From the NCBI GenBank assembly GCA_019347575.1, contig JAHWKY010000021.1, positions 1 through 64,000 on the forward strand: a stretch of 64,000 bases of DNA, given 5' to 3'. The notes beneath the pieces are model-generated. The model was not told the origin of the DNA, made no database searches, and worked only from the letters and a program-made list of their open reading frames with translations. Positions within the stretch are counted from its first letter, which is position 1. Each line of letters begins with the position of its first letter. The position numbers and the translations under genes were made by a program. Shown here one piece after another: positions 15,848 to 25,019 of this stretch. This DNA is from Actinomycetota bacterium. GTDB lineage: Bacteria; Actinomycetota; Nitriliruptoria; Nitriliruptorales; Nitriliruptoraceae.

Positions 15848-16419
15848 CTCGGCTCGAGCCCGAACGCGCGCAGGACGTGGGGGACCATCCCGCCCCACCA
15901 CCCGACGGTGAAGGCGAGGTCGAGCGCGCCCTCGCGCCCCCACGCCGTCGCCGCTGCCGCCCACTCCTCGTCGCCCCACCGCTCGCCGGCGTGGAGCCGC
16001 CGGCACAGCCTCAAGGCCAGCCGCTGCTCGTCGTCGAAGGGCGCGTCGGCATCGTCGACCGTCCCGGCGCGCAGAGCCATCAGCTGCTCCTGCGACAGAC
16101 CGGCCGCGCGAGCGGCCTCGTGGTGGGTCGCCCACTCGTAGGCGGAGCCCTCCTCCACGCCGAGCCACAGGATCACGAGTTCGCGGACCGCCGCGGGCAG
16201 GTGACCGCGGTGGATGAGAGCGTTCGCCAGCAGCACGAAGGGTCGGAACGCGTCGGGAGCGTTGGCCACCAGCCGCAGGACCGTCAGGTCCTGGTCACTG
16301 GACTCCAGTTTGCCGAGGACGCGGCTGACCTCGCCGTCCGTGTCCGCCGACGAGCGCAACGGCAGGTCGCCCGACCAGGTCCAGTCTCCGTCGATCGACA
16401 CGACCGCCTCCTCGCTCAC
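15844..16419 (-). CDS. Carboxymuconolactone decarboxylase/AhpD-like protein
   Basis: 191 residues. The helix pattern LLANALIHRGHLPAAVRELVILWLGVEEGSAYEWATHHEAARAAGLS matches the CMD/AhpD fold, with the conserved Glu and His of YEWxxHHxxA, but the CxxC pair of true AhpD peroxidase partners is absent. Such single-domain proteins often accompany catabolic clusters; some are decarboxylases or isomerases, many are uncharacterised. It is first in the operon with an epimerase and an SDR. Its start lies 79 bases from the divergent third UGSC gene, so both may share the control region at 16439-16479. Confidence 0.8.
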   Translation of the reverse strand: MSEEAVVSIDGDWTWSGDLPLRSSADTDGEVSRVLGKLESSDQDLTVLRLVANAPDAFRPFVLLANALIHRGHLPAAVRELVILWLGVEEGSAYEWATHHEAARAAGLSQEQLMALRAGTVDDADAPFDDEQRLALRLCRRLHAGERWGDEEWAAAATAWGREGALDLAFTVGWWGGMVPHVLRAFGLEPR

Positions 16420-16438
16420 GGCCCATACGCGCCCGTAC

Positions 16439-16479
16439 TTGACGCCTCGGCTATTCTAGGCTAACCATTAGCATAGTCT
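16439..16479 (+). promoter_or_regulatory. Promoter and palindromic operator before the third UGSC gene
   Basis: TTGACG (16439-16444), 17 bases, then TAACCA (16462-16467). The -10 lies within TAACCATTAGCATAGTCT (16462-16479), a partial TAACCAT-N4-ATrGTTA palindrome. The whole stretch is nearly identical to 38696-38736: both read TTGACGCCTC, two bases, CTATTCTAGG, one base, TAACCATT, one base, GCATAGT. Such conservation 22 kb apart implies a shared regulator. Confidence 0.65.
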
Positions 16480-16498
16480 CTCTGCGGGAGGGTGCCGG

Positions 16499-18127
16499 AT
16501 GGCATCGATCACGGTTCGCAACCCCGTGGCGCTCACGGCCACGCCCAACGATCCCCCAGCCAAGCGGCCGCCGTCGCTGGACGGCCTGACGCTCGGTCTG
16601 TGGTGGAACGAGAAGCCGGGCGGCGAGGTCGCGCTCGAGCACGCCGGGGCGCGGTTCGCCGAGCGGTTCGACGTGGCGCTGCACGAGCGCTACCAGAACT
16701 TCCCGGCGCCGACCGAGAACATCGACGAGGCGGCCCTGAAGGCCGACGTGGTGATCGGCGCCACCGGCGATTGAGGGTCCTGCACCTCTTGGCTGATCCA
16801 CGACCTGATCGAGATCGAACGTCGTGGAACGCCAGCTGCGGCGGTCGTCGCAGCCGAGTTCGAAGAAGACGCCAAGGCCAGCGCCATCGCCTTCGGCATG
16901 CGGGACCTCCCCATCATCGTGGTGCCACGGTGCCTGACCAACCTCGGCCACGACACCGTCCGTACCTACGTGGACGACGCTCTGGACGAGTTGATCTCTG
17001 CCCTGTCCCGTGACAGCGAAGCACGCGCCGCCGGCGTGCTGATCGAGCCCGACCCCGAGGAGGCGAACCTGACCTACAGCGGAGGTGACCTGCTGGAGGC
17101 AGCGCAGGCGTTCCAGGACGACTACCTCGACCGTGGATGGGGGGACGGGTTCCCGCTGATCCCGCCGACGGACGAGAAGGTCGAGGCGATGTTCGCGGCG
17201 ACGCCGCTCGCGCGTGACCACGTCGTGGCCGCACTGCAACCTGGCCTGGGCGCGGCGACCGTGGAGAAGCTCGCGGTCAACGCGGTGATGGCCGGGTGCA
17301 GGCCCGAGCACCTGCCCGTGCTCATCGCCGCGGTCGAGGCGATGAGCGATCCGGTGTTCAACCTGCGCGACGTCGCGATGTCGACCGGCCCTCACGCCCC
17401 GCTGATCGTCATCAACGGACCGATCGCCCGCGAGCTCGGCGTCAACTCCGGGCGGGGAGCACTCGGTCCCGGCCGCCAGTCGCGCGTGAACACGGTCATC
17501 GGTCGCGCGCTTCGCCTGATCCTGATGAACGTCGGCAAGTGCTACCTCGAGATCCTCGACCTCGACACGATCGGGTCACCGAAGAAGTACGGCATGTGCC
17601 TGGCCGAGAACGAGGCCGCCAGCCCGTGGGTTCCGCTGCACGTGGAGCGTGGGTTCGACGGGGACGACAACATCGTCACGGTCTTCAGCGTCGAGTCCGA
17701 GATCGAGGTCTACGACTTCTACAACTACCACGCCGAACCGCTGCTGCGCACCTTCGCGGGAACGGCCACCAGCTCGGGCGCCTGCTCGGTGCAGCTGTCG
17801 TTCCACAACCGCCCCGAGATGCACAACTTGATCCTGCTCGCCCCCGAGCACGCCGAGGTGTTCGCGAACGACGGCTGGGACAAGGAGCGCATCCGCCAGG
17901 AGCTGTTCACCACGGCCCGGCGGGAGTGGAGCTGGATCGGGGCGGCGCAGGATCCCCAGAGCGTGCGCAAGGAGTGGAAGTGGGTCGTCGACCAGCCGGA
18001 CCAGCTCGTGCCCGTCACACGTGACCCACGCTTCTTCCACGTCTGCGTCGTGGGTGGTGCCGCGGGCAAGAGCCAGTACCTCACCGGCTTGGGTGCGCCG
18101 GCGAGCCGACCGATCCTCACCCCTTGA
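16499..18127 (+). CDS. Selenoprotein: N-terminal UGSC domain fused to large domain (in-frame TGA = Sec92)
   Basis: From ATG 16499 (GGGAGG upstream) the frame meets TGA at 16772-16774 and continues to 18127, 542 residues in all. Around the TGA it reads IGATGDUGSCTSWLIHDLIE, the literal U-G-S-C motif, then IERRGTPAAAVVAAEFEEDA. The part before the TGA has a LGLWWNEKPGG strand in the place where paralogues have LGFLDNTK. Residues about 200-540 are the large domain: LDRGWGDGFPLIPPT, NAVMAGCRPEHLPVL, DPVFNLRDVAMSTG, NGPIARELGVNSG, and SPWVPLHVERGF. Domain order is opposite to the fusion at 7556. The operon continues with an Nfu-like scaffold and an SDR. Function unknown. Confidence 0.84.
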
Positions 18128-18164
18128 TGCTCGACCCGACCATGACCCATCCAGGAGACGACCG

Positions 18165-18407
18165 ATGACCGAGGCTCAGGTCCGCACCGCCGTCGACGCC
18201 ATCGCGATGTCCGTGCGTGCGGACGGTGGCGACCTGCAGCTGCTCGGCTACGACGACGAGCGCAAGGTCGCCCGCGTTGGCTACGACCTCGACAGCTCGT
18301 GCGACGTGTGCGTGCTCACGCCCGACCAACTCGGCCAGCTCTTGGGCACGGCGCTCGAGCGGCAAGCGCCCGAGGTCACCCTTGAACTCAGCCAGCTCGA
18401 GACGTGA
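18165..18407 (+). CDS. Nfu/NifU C-terminal-like small scaffold protein
   Basis: 80 residues from ATG 18165 with AGGAGA upstream. It has the NifU C-terminal layout: VRADGGDLQLLGY, a strand, then SSCDVCVLTPDQLGQLL with the CxxC pair, and QAPEVTLEL at the end. Canonical Nfu domains hold an Fe-S cluster between two such subunits. Placed between the UGSC selenoprotein and an SDR, with its stop overlapping the SDR GTG start, it may load or accept a cofactor for the UGSC protein rather than serve general Fe-S assembly. That link is inference from position. Confidence 0.78.
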   Translation: MTEAQVRTAVDAIAMSVRADGGDLQLLGYDDERKVARVGYDLDSSCDVCVLTPDQLGQLLGTALERQAPEVTLELSQLET

Positions 18408-19150
18408 CTCCGACCCCGCCACCGCGTGACCAGGTGGCCCTCGTCACGGGTGGCTCGCGGGGCATCGGTCGCGGCGCGGCGGAACGCTTGGCCGAGAACC
18501 ACGCGACGGTCGTGATCTCGTACCGGCAGGACGAGGCGGCCGCCCGCGATGTCGTCCGATTGGTGCAGTGGCACGGCGCTGCCGGGGACGCCATCACGGT
18601 CGACCTCGCCGAGCCCGCGGCAGGCGTGGCGTTGGTCGAAGCGGTGCTCGAGCGGCACGGTCGCATCGACTCGGTCGTCAACAACGCGGGCATCGCCGAG
18701 CGTCACTCCCTGACGGAGCTCTCCGAGGACGTCTGGCACCGGACGCTCGCGATCAACCTCTCGGCGCCCTTCGCCATCCTGCGCCGGGCGGCGCTCGCCA
18801 TGATCGAGGGCGACGGCGGCTCCATAGTCAACGTCGGATCCCCGGCGTCGCTCAACGGTGGTGTCACCGGGGCGCACTACGCCGCATCCAAGGCCGGCCT
18901 GATCGGCATGACCGTCTCCAGCGCCAAGGAGTTGGCACCTCACGGTGTGCGGGTGAACCTCATCGAGCCCGCGTTCGTCGACACCGACCTCGTCCGCGGT
19001 TTCGTCGCCGACGATCCTGGCCTGACGCTCGTACCACCGCTCGGCCGCCGTGGCGATCCCGCAGAGGTCGGCGCACTCATCGCCTTCCTCTGCTCCCCCG
19101 CCGCGAGCTACGTCACGGGCGCCAGGATCGCCGTGACGGGCGGGGCGTGA
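18404..19150 (+). CDS. SDR-family oxidoreductase (3-oxoacyl-ACP reductase-like)
   Basis: 248 residues from GTG 18404, overlapping the Nfu-like stop. TGGSRGIG, then ISYRQDE after strand 2 (the Arg suggests NADPH), VNNAGIAERH, VNVGSPASLNGG, YAASKAGLIG (Tyr, Lys) and SPAASYVTGARIAVTGG make a complete classical SDR. It is the last gene of the UGSC3 operon. Substrate unknown. Confidence 0.9.
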   Translation: MTPTPPPRDQVALVTGGSRGIGRGAAERLAENHATVVISYRQDEAAARDVVRLVQWHGAAGDAITVDLAEPAAGVALVEAVLERHGRIDSVVNNAGIAERHSLTELSEDVWHRTLAINLSAPFAILRRAALAMIEGDGGSIVNVGSPASLNGGVTGAHYAASKAGLIGMTVSSAKELAPHGVRVNLIEPAFVDTDLVRGFVADDPGLTLVPPLGRRGDPAEVGALIAFLCSPAASYVTGARIAVTGGA

Positions 19151-19188
19151 CGTCGCCGCAAGAGTCCCCGCGCGCGCAACCGACGCCA

Positions 19189-19284
19189 TGACAGAAACAC
19201 GCATCCACGCGCGTTGTCGTCATCGCCAACGCGACCAACGTCCCTCGGCCTGACGGAAACGCGCATCGACGCGCGTTCTCGTCA
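19189..19284. repeat. Two tandem 34-bp palindromic units in a convergent intergenic gap
   Basis: Units at 19189-19222 and 19251-19284 match at 30 of 34 bases. The second reads TGACGGAAACGCGC, then ATCGA, then CGCGCGTTCTCGTCA-like sequence, so TGACG and AAACGCGC pair with GCGCGTT and CGTCA. Each could form a hairpin. They lie in the 263-base gap between the convergent SDR (ends 19150) and acyl-CoA dehydrogenase (ends 19414). They may be paired terminators or a palindromic repeat family. Nothing else recognisable is in the gap. Confidence 0.65.
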
Positions 19285-19413
19285 TCGGCGCACTTCCGCG
19301 GAAGCGTTTCGCACCATCTTCATCCGGCTGGCTCGGCGCAGGAACCACGGTTGCCGCGCGGGGCGAGTGCCGGCCCACGCCCCGCCCGCGACGACCGTCA
19401 AGCGGGTGACTGG

Positions 19414-20577
19414 TCACCCGCGTTGGCTGAAGGGGCGGCCGAGGAACTCCGACGCGATCCGCAGACGCTGGATGGTCGGCGTGCCGCCGCCGATGGCCCA
19501 ACCGTGCGCGTCGCGATGCATCCGCTCGACCTCGTACTCGGGGTGGTAGCCGTACCCGCCGTGCAGCTGCATCGCGCTGTCCGAGACGCGCTTGGCCATC
19601 TCGTTGGCGAAGCACTTGGCGATGGAGGCCTCGAGTCGATCGGGAGCGCCCCGCCCGGCGCGTCCAGCGGCACGCCAGATGAGGAGCCGCGTCGCCTCGA
19701 CCTGCAGGACCATGTCGGCGAGCTCGGTCTGGACGGTCTGGAACTCGATGAGCTCCTTGCCGAACTGCATCCGCTGCTGGACGTACGCGGCGGTGCGGTC
19801 GAGGCAGGCTTGACCGATGGCGAGGCTCATGGTGGCGTTGCCGAGCCGTTCGACCGAGAACGCCGTGAACAGGTCGCGGAAGCCGCCGGGTCCGACGACG
19901 AGGTTGTCGAGGGGGACGCGCGCCCCGTCGAAGTGCATGTCGGCGGAGGGGATCCCGTGGAAGCCGTGCAGGACCTCCTGGGGGCCGAACGTCAGCCCGG
20001 GGGTGTCGCGGTCGACGACGAGCGCCCCGATCCCTCGTGACCCCGGCTCATCCGTCAGGCGTACGTACACCAGGTACTGCTCGGCGTGCCCAGCACCTGA
20101 ACACCAGCGCTTCGTCCCGTCGACGATCCAGCTGTCGCCGTCGCGTCGCGCCTGGGTCTGCAGGTCGGTGGCCGCGGACCCGGCGTCGGGTTCGGAGATG
20201 GACACCGCCATCGTCACCTCGCCGGCAGCGATGGGCGGCAGCAGGCGCGCCTTCTGCTCGTCGGTGCCGAACAGGTCGATGACGCGCGCCGGTCCGGTGT
20301 TGGACTCGAAGACCGTGAACGCCGCGATCTGGTTGCGCTTGGCCAGCTCCTCGATCACGAGCAGCGCGTCGAGAAGGCCCTGCCCGCTACCGCCGTGCTC
20401 CTCGGGCAGGCAGATGCCGAGGAACCCCAGTTCCGCGAGCCGGCCTCGCTCAGCGTCCGGCAGCGGAGTCGCAGCAGCGTCCCACTCGATCGCGAGGGGG
20501 GCATAGACGTCGACAGCGACCTTGGCTGCGGTGGCGCGGAACGCCTCCTGGGTCTCGGTGAGGGCGAACTGGATCAC
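19414..20577 (-). CDS. Acyl-CoA dehydrogenase
   Basis: 387 residues from GTG 20577, chosen because GGAGG lies just before it and the protein then starts IQFALTETQEAFRATAAKVA. FAD-binding and active-site marks: VSISEPDAGSAATDLQTQA, WIVDGTKRWCSGAG, and AMQLHGGYGYHPEYEVERMHRDAHGWAIGGGTPTIQRL. The Glu of the MCAD-type base position (here IGGGT) is absent, but AFSVERLGNA carries the Glu used as base in isovaleryl-CoA-type enzymes. It oxidises an acyl-CoA to the 2-enoyl-CoA and passes electrons to ETF. It is the last gene of the acyl-CoA mutase operon. Confidence 0.92.
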   Translation of the reverse strand: MIQFALTETQEAFRATAAKVAVDVYAPLAIEWDAAATPLPDAERGRLAELGFLGICLPEEHGGSGQGLLDALLVIEELAKRNQIAAFTVFESNTGPARVIDLFGTDEQKARLLPPIAAGEVTMAVSISEPDAGSAATDLQTQARRDGDSWIVDGTKRWCSGAGHAEQYLVYVRLTDEPGSRGIGALVVDRDTPGLTFGPQEVLHGFHGIPSADMHFDGARVPLDNLVVGPGGFRDLFTAFSVERLGNATMSLAIGQACLDRTAAYVQQRMQFGKELIEFQTVQTELADMVLQVEATRLLIWRAAGRAGRGAPDRLEASIAKCFANEMAKRVSDSAMQLHGGYGYHPEYEVERMHRDAHGWAIGGGTPTIQRLRIASEFLGRPFSQRG

Positions 20578-20578
20578 G

Positions 20579-20974
20579 TCATCCTCCGGTCGCTGGCTCG
20601 AACCAGAACGGCACGCCACCGTTTCCCTCTTCGGCGAGTCGGAGCGTGACCGGCAGCGGGACGACGTCCTCCTCCGATAGCCCCCGTACGTGCCCGAACA
20701 CCTGCACCCCGCCGAGCTCGACCAGTCCCACGTCGTACGGAGGCGGCAGCCCCTCGACCGGCACCCACACGCGTGCCCACGTCTTGAGCGTTCCCGCCGG
20801 TGGGAGGTCGTACGCGTCGATCTCGTCGCTCCCGCACCGGGGACACACGGCACGACGCGGCCAGGTCGCCATGCCACAGCCAGCGCACCGACCACCCACT
20901 AACACGCCGGCCTCGGGGTCGATCCGGGGCCGCGCCCCGAAGTCGTCCGCGTGGAGTGCCCGTTCGAGGCTCAC
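20579..20974 (-). CDS. Zinc-ribbon/OB-fold thiolase-accessory protein (DUF35 type)
   Basis: 131 residues from GTG 20974, overlapping the thiolase stop. A rubredoxin-like zinc ribbon CAGCGMATWPRRAVCPRCG (residues about 29-47) is followed by an OB-fold with LKTWARVWVPVEGLPPPYDVGLVEL and VFGHVRGL. Such proteins bind thiolase-like enzymes and are needed for their activity or channel CoA substrates; the gene sits directly after the SCP-x-type thiolase, the standard arrangement in steroid and branched-acid degradation clusters. Confidence 0.9.
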   Translation of the reverse strand: MSLERALHADDFGARPRIDPEAGVLVGGRCAGCGMATWPRRAVCPRCGSDEIDAYDLPPAGTLKTWARVWVPVEGLPPPYDVGLVELGGVQVFGHVRGLSEEDVVPLPVTLRLAEEGNGGVPFWFEPATGG

Positions 20975-22146
20975 GCGTCGAGCCGCTCGAACACGTGCAC
21001 GTTGCAGGCGGCGGAGTCGCCCTCGACCCAGCCCCCGCTGTTCTGGGCGAGCCCCACCCGCGCGTCGGCAACCTGGCGAGGGCCTGCCTCGCCTCGCAGC
21101 TGCCACACGATCTCGGCGACCTGTGCGAGTCCGGTCGCCCCGACGGGGTGACCGCGGGATGACAGCCCGCCACTGGGGTTGACGACGTGGCGTCCGCCGA
21201 GCTTGGTCACGCCCGTCCGCAGGAGCTTGGCCGCCTCGCCGTAGCCGCACAGGCCGAGGTGCTCGTAGTAGAACAGCTCGCCGGGAGCCATCGCGTCGTG
21301 GACCTCGAGCACGTCGAGGTCGTCGGGACCGAACCCGCTCTCCTCGTACGCGGCGGTGGCGCACTCGACCGCGGAGACGACCACATCACCGTCCGGCGAG
21401 GCGGTCCGGCCGGAACGGAGCTGACTTGCCCGGACCGCGACCCGTGGCCGCCCGTCGGGATCGGCGGCACCGGAGCGTTGGACGACCACGACGGCGGCGC
21501 CATCACAGACCGAGCTGCACATCAGCAGCGTCAGCGGTTCCGCGATGGGACGGCTCGCCAGTACCTCCTCGGGCGTGACCGTGGCCTGGTGCTGCGCGTA
21601 GGGGTTCAGCGCGCCCATCGCGTGGGACTTCACCGCGATGTCGGCGAGGTCGTCGATGGTGATGCTGCCATCGTCGAGACGGGCGCGGAGGCGCATCGCG
21701 TAGATGGCGGTGAACTGCAGCCCGAGTCCGGCGACGACGTCGAGGTCGGCGGCCGAGCGGAGCGCGTCGAGGGTCCGCGTGGTGTCGCCCACGAACATCT
21801 TCTCGACCCCGAGCGCGAGGACGGTGTCGGCGGCTCCGGCGCGGACCGCGAGGACGGCCTCGCGCAGCGCCGTCGAGCCGCCCGCGCACGCGTTCTCGAC
21901 GTTGACGATCGGGACGCCCTCGATGCCGATGTCGCGCACGATGGTCTGCCCGCGGATCTGCTCCTGACCCGTCAGCACGCCGCCCAGCGCGTTGGCGACG
22001 TACACGCCGTCGATGTCCTTGACGCCGAGGCCGGCGTCGTTGATCGCCTCGATCGCGGCGACGCGACCGAGGTCCTTCAGCCCCTTCTCGGGGAAGCGCC
22101 CGAACGGGTGCATCCCCACGCCGCGGATCTCGATCCCGTCAAGCAT
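20971..22146 (-). CDS. SCP-x/lipid-transfer-type thiolase
   Basis: 391 residues from ATG 22146. [23 protein letters not shown] opens the protein. The acyl-accepting cysteine is in [23 protein letters not shown] is typical, and [20 protein letters not shown] carries the conserved histidine. [12 protein letters not shown] replaces the more usual HDCFS. It performs thiolytic or retro-aldol-type cleavage of a 3-oxoacyl or 3-hydroxyacyl-CoA, together with the adjacent DUF35 partner. Starts 8 bases inside the upstream mutase small-subunit gene. Confidence 0.9.
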   Translation of the reverse strand: MLDGIEIRGVGMHPFGRFPEKGLKDLGRVAAIEAINDAGLGVKDIDGVYVANALGGVLTGQEQIRGQTIVRDIGIEGVPIVNVENACAGGSTALREAVLAVRAGAADTVLALGVEKMFVGDTTRTLDALRSAADLDVVAGLGLQFTAIYAMRLRARLDDGSITIDDLADIAVKSHAMGALNPYAQHQATVTPEEVLASRPIAEPLTLLMCSSVCDGAAVVVVQRSGAADPDGRPRVAVRASQLRSGRTASPDGDVVVSAVECATAAYEESGFGPDDLDVLEVHDAMAPGELFYYEHLGLCGYGEAAKLLRTGVTKLGGRHVVNPSGGLSSRGHPVGATGLAQVAEIVWQLRGEAGPRQVADARVGLAQNSGGWVEGDSAACNVHVFERLDA

Positions 22147-22576
22147 CAGCCCCTCCCACGATCTCCTGGACGGCCGCGACGATGTCATCGAGGTTCGAGC
22201 CGGGACCGAAGATCGCACGCACACCGAGCCGTCTGAGCTCCTCCGTGTCGTCCTCGGGGATGATCCCGCCGACCACGACGGGGATGTCCTCGATGCCCAT
22301 CTCGGCCATCGCGTCGGCCAGCCGGCGGCAGATCGACAGGTGGGCGCCGGACAGGATCGAGAGGCAGATGGCGTCGAGATCCTCCTGGAGCGCAGCCGCG
22401 GCGATCGACTCGGGCGTCTGGCGGATCCCCGTGTAGATCACCTCCATACCGGCGTCACGTAGCCCGCGCGCCACGACCTTGGCACCACGCTCGTGACCGT
22501 CGAGGCCCGGCTTGGCCATCAGCACGCGCGGCGGCCCGACCCGCCCCGACACCGGCCCGGCTCCCGCTGTGCTCAC
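22139..22576 (-). CDS. Acyl-CoA mutase small subunit, cobalamin-binding
   Basis: 145 residues from GTG 22576, with GGAGGTGG seven bases upstream. [33 protein letters not shown] is the B12-binding D-x-H-x-x-G motif, with SILSGAH and [11 protein letters not shown] following. It carries adenosylcobalamin for the large subunit encoded 26 bases upstream. Separate small subunits of this size occur in isobutyryl- and 2-hydroxyisobutyryl-CoA mutases, whereas classical methylmalonyl-CoA mutase carries the domain in one long chain. Confidence 0.93.
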   Translation of the reverse strand: MSTAGAGPVSGRVGPPRVLMAKPGLDGHERGAKVVARGLRDAGMEVIYTGIRQTPESIAAAALQEDLDAICLSILSGAHLSICRRLADAMAEMGIEDIPVVVGGIIPEDDTEELRRLGVRAIFGPGSNLDDIVAAVQEIVGGADA

Positions 22577-22602
22577 GTCCGTTCCACCTCCGCCCTTCAC
22601 GG

Positions 22603-24207
22603 TCAGACCTGCGCCCACTGCTGCTCGAACTCGCCGAAGACCTCGCGCCACGCGTGGCAGATCTCGCCGATGGTCGCGCCCGCCGCGACGGCCGCGAGGA
22701 CCGAGGGAACGACGTTGTCCGTACTCGCGCACGCGTCGCGAACGCCAGCGAGGGCCGAACGCAACTCGGCCTCGTTGCGCCCCTCGCGGTGGGCGCGCAG
22801 GTGGCTGAGCTGCTCCGCTTCCCACGCCGGATCCACGGCGAAGCGCGGGTGGCTCACCGTCTCCTCTTGCACGTATGCGTTCACGCCGACGACGATCCGC
22901 TCGCCGGTATCCAGAGCGCGCTGGTCCTCGTAGGCCCGCCGCGCCAGGCGCTCCTGGAAGTACCCCGCTTCGACGGCCGCCAGCGCGCCACCGAGTTCAC
23001 CGATGCGTTCCAGCTCGTCCTGGATCACCTGATGGATGCGCTTGGTCAGGGCTTCCACGTAGTAGGACCCCCCGAGCGGATCGGTCGTCTTCGCGATGCC
23101 CGTCTCGTGCGCGATGATCTGGTTGATCCGGAGCGAGACCACCGCGGCCTCCTCCCGCGGGATCGCTAACGCCTCGTCGTAGGAGGCGGTCCTGGTCGCC
23201 TCGCAACCGCCGAGCACCTGCGCGAGTGCCTGAAGGGTGATGCGGGCGATGTTGTTCAGTGGCTGCTGGGCGGTGAGCGGCAGACCCGACGTCGCCGCGT
23301 GCAGTCGGAACGGCAGACGCTCGTCGGGGACGCCGAACCGCTCACGCCCGATCTCGGACCAGGCACGGCGCACAGCGCGGTACTTGGCGACCTCCTCGAA
23401 GAAGTCCATGTCGGTGCAGAAGTGGATCTCGAGGGTCGGGTTGAAGTCGGCGAGCTTCACCCCCTTCGCCTCGAGCTGCTCCATGTACGCGGTCGCGTTG
23501 GCGAGCGTGAACGCGGCCTCCTCAGCGGGGCTCGCACCCGCCTGCTTCATGTGCGACCCCGACACCGACACCGGCAACCACGTCGGCGTGTGCTCGTGGG
23601 AGTACGCCATCACGTCGGTGGCCAGGCGCACCGCCGCCTGAACCGGCAGGAACTGGGTCCCCCGCGCGATGTACTCCTTGATGGGGTCGTTCTGGATCTG
23701 GAGCCGGAACGTGGCGGGGTCGACGTCGTGGGTGTGGCAGTAGTGCAGCACCCACGCGTACATGATCGGCCCGATCGCGTTCGCCGTGGAGAAGACATGG
23801 CCGGCCTGCCCCAGGTCCACGCCGGAGAACAGCCGCTCGATGTCGCTGAACGAGTCCAGGGCGACACCAGCCAGCCCGACCTCATCCTGAGCGAGCGGGT
23901 GATCGGAGTCGAGGCCGATCTGGGTCGGCAGGTCGAGCGCGACGGAGACCCCCCCGGTGGCGCCGTTCTCGAGCAGAAATCGGTAGCGCTCGTTCGCGTT
24001 CTCCGCCGACCCGAAGCCGGCGTACATCTCCCAGTCCCAGAAGCCGGTCCGGTAACCCTCCTCGCGGAACCCCCGCGTGAAGGGGTAGGTCCCGGGAGGC
24101 GGGAAGCCGCGGTCCTCGTCGACACCCAGCTCATCGAGGGTGGTCGAGTCGTGGTAGGCGGCGATCGGCAGATCGCTCGTCGTCGTTATCGTCGTGTCGT
24201 CCGTCAT
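22603..24207 (-). CDS. B12-dependent acyl-CoA mutase large subunit, divergent active site
   Basis: 534 residues from ATG 24207, which overlaps the IclR stop; the frame extends upstream but is antisense-like and redundant with the IclR gene. The TIM barrel is clear: [74 protein letters not shown] and [12 protein letters not shown]. The substrate-pocket segment usually reading TIRQ(Y/F/I)AG is here [20 protein letters not shown], and the TxN(A/G)xA segment is [13 protein letters not shown]. So the tyrosine of methylmalonyl-CoA mutase is kept but its neighbours are replaced. It rearranges the carbon skeleton of an acyl-CoA; which one is not predictable. Confidence 0.85.
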   Translation of the reverse strand: MTDDTTITTTSDLPIAAYHDSTTLDELGVDEDRGFPPPGTYPFTRGFREEGYRTGFWDWEMYAGFGSAENANERYRFLLENGATGGVSVALDLPTQIGLDSDHPLAQDEVGLAGVALDSFSDIERLFSGVDLGQAGHVFSTANAIGPIMYAWVLHYCHTHDVDPATFRLQIQNDPIKEYIARGTQFLPVQAAVRLATDVMAYSHEHTPTWLPVSVSGSHMKQAGASPAEEAAFTLANATAYMEQLEAKGVKLADFNPTLEIHFCTDMDFFEEVAKYRAVRRAWSEIGRERFGVPDERLPFRLHAATSGLPLTAQQPLNNIARITLQALAQVLGGCEATRTASYDEALAIPREEAAVVSLRINQIIAHETGIAKTTDPLGGSYYVEALTKRIHQVIQDELERIGELGGALAAVEAGYFQERLARRAYEDQRALDTGERIVVGVNAYVQEETVSHPRFAVDPAWEAEQLSHLRAHREGRNEAELRSALAGVRDACASTDNVVPSVLAAVAAGATIGEICHAWREVFGEFEQQWAQV

Positions 24208-25019
24208 GAGGACACCTCCTGGGCGGGTACCGCTTGTTCCAGGGTCCCGAGTCGGGTCCGGATCTGTTCCGCGACCCGTTGGAGTTCCTTGCGTGCGTGG
24301 TCCATCGCGCGGTCGGACAGCCGCGCCTCGGGTGCGAGCACGCTCAACGCCGCGACCAGGATGTCGCCGGGACCGAAGATCGGGACGCTGACCGCCTTCG
24401 CGCCGGGAACGCGTTCGCCCTGACTCTCCGCCCAACCGCGCTCTCGGACGACGTCGAGCCGGCTTCGGAGGTCCGCCTCCTCGCTGACGGTCCGCTCGGT
24501 GATCGGGTCGAGGCTCATCGAGGCCAAGAGCCGGTCGAGGCTCGCGTGCGACATGAAGGCCAGGAGGACGTGACCGGCGGCGCCGACGTGCACGGGGGCC
24601 ACCGCCCCGATCCCCGCCGTGTACCGGACGGTGTGGGGACTGGGCAGCTCCTCGAGGCACACGCGCTGAGCACCGACGCGCATGTGGATGGTCACGGTCT
24701 CGCCGGTGGCGTCGCGTAGCGCCTCGAGCAGCGGACGGGCGACGAGGGTGACGCCGCCGAGCCCGTTGCCGACGGCCTCGACGAACCGAAGACAACCGGG
24801 TCCGAGCACGTAGCGACCCTCGACCGGCTCCTGGATGACGAGGTGCCGGTAGGCGAGGCTGGCGAGGAGACGGTGGGTCGTGGCCTTCGTGAGTCCGGTC
24901 TCGGCCGCGATCTCCCCCAGGCTGCGGGGCCCCTCCGTGAGCGCGAAGAGGAGGTCGATCGCCCGCCCGACGGCTCGAACGGGGATGTTCTGGCGGTCGT
25001 CCGCGGACCGTCCTGTCAC
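24204..25019 (-). CDS. IclR-family transcriptional regulator
   Basis: 271 residues. Residues about 15-65 form the winged helix (AVGRAIDLLFALTEGPRSLGEIAAETGLTKATTHRLLASL) and the remainder is the IclR effector domain with GAAGHVLLAF and VSVPIFGPGDILVAALSV. It is encoded inside the operon, coupled by overlaps on both sides, so its level follows that of the operon. The 13-bp palindrome at 27836-27848 before the operon is a possible target. The effector is likely an acid or CoA ester of the pathway. Confidence 0.93.
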   Translation of the reverse strand: MTGRSADDRQNIPVRAVGRAIDLLFALTEGPRSLGEIAAETGLTKATTHRLLASLAYRHLVIQEPVEGRYVLGPGCLRFVEAVGNGLGGVTLVARPLLEALRDATGETVTIHMRVGAQRVCLEELPSPHTVRYTAGIGAVAPVHVGAAGHVLLAFMSHASLDRLLASMSLDPITERTVSEEADLRSRLDVVRERGWAESQGERVPGAKAVSVPIFGPGDILVAALSVLAPEARLSDRAMDHARKELQRVAEQIRTRLGTLEQAVPAQEVSS

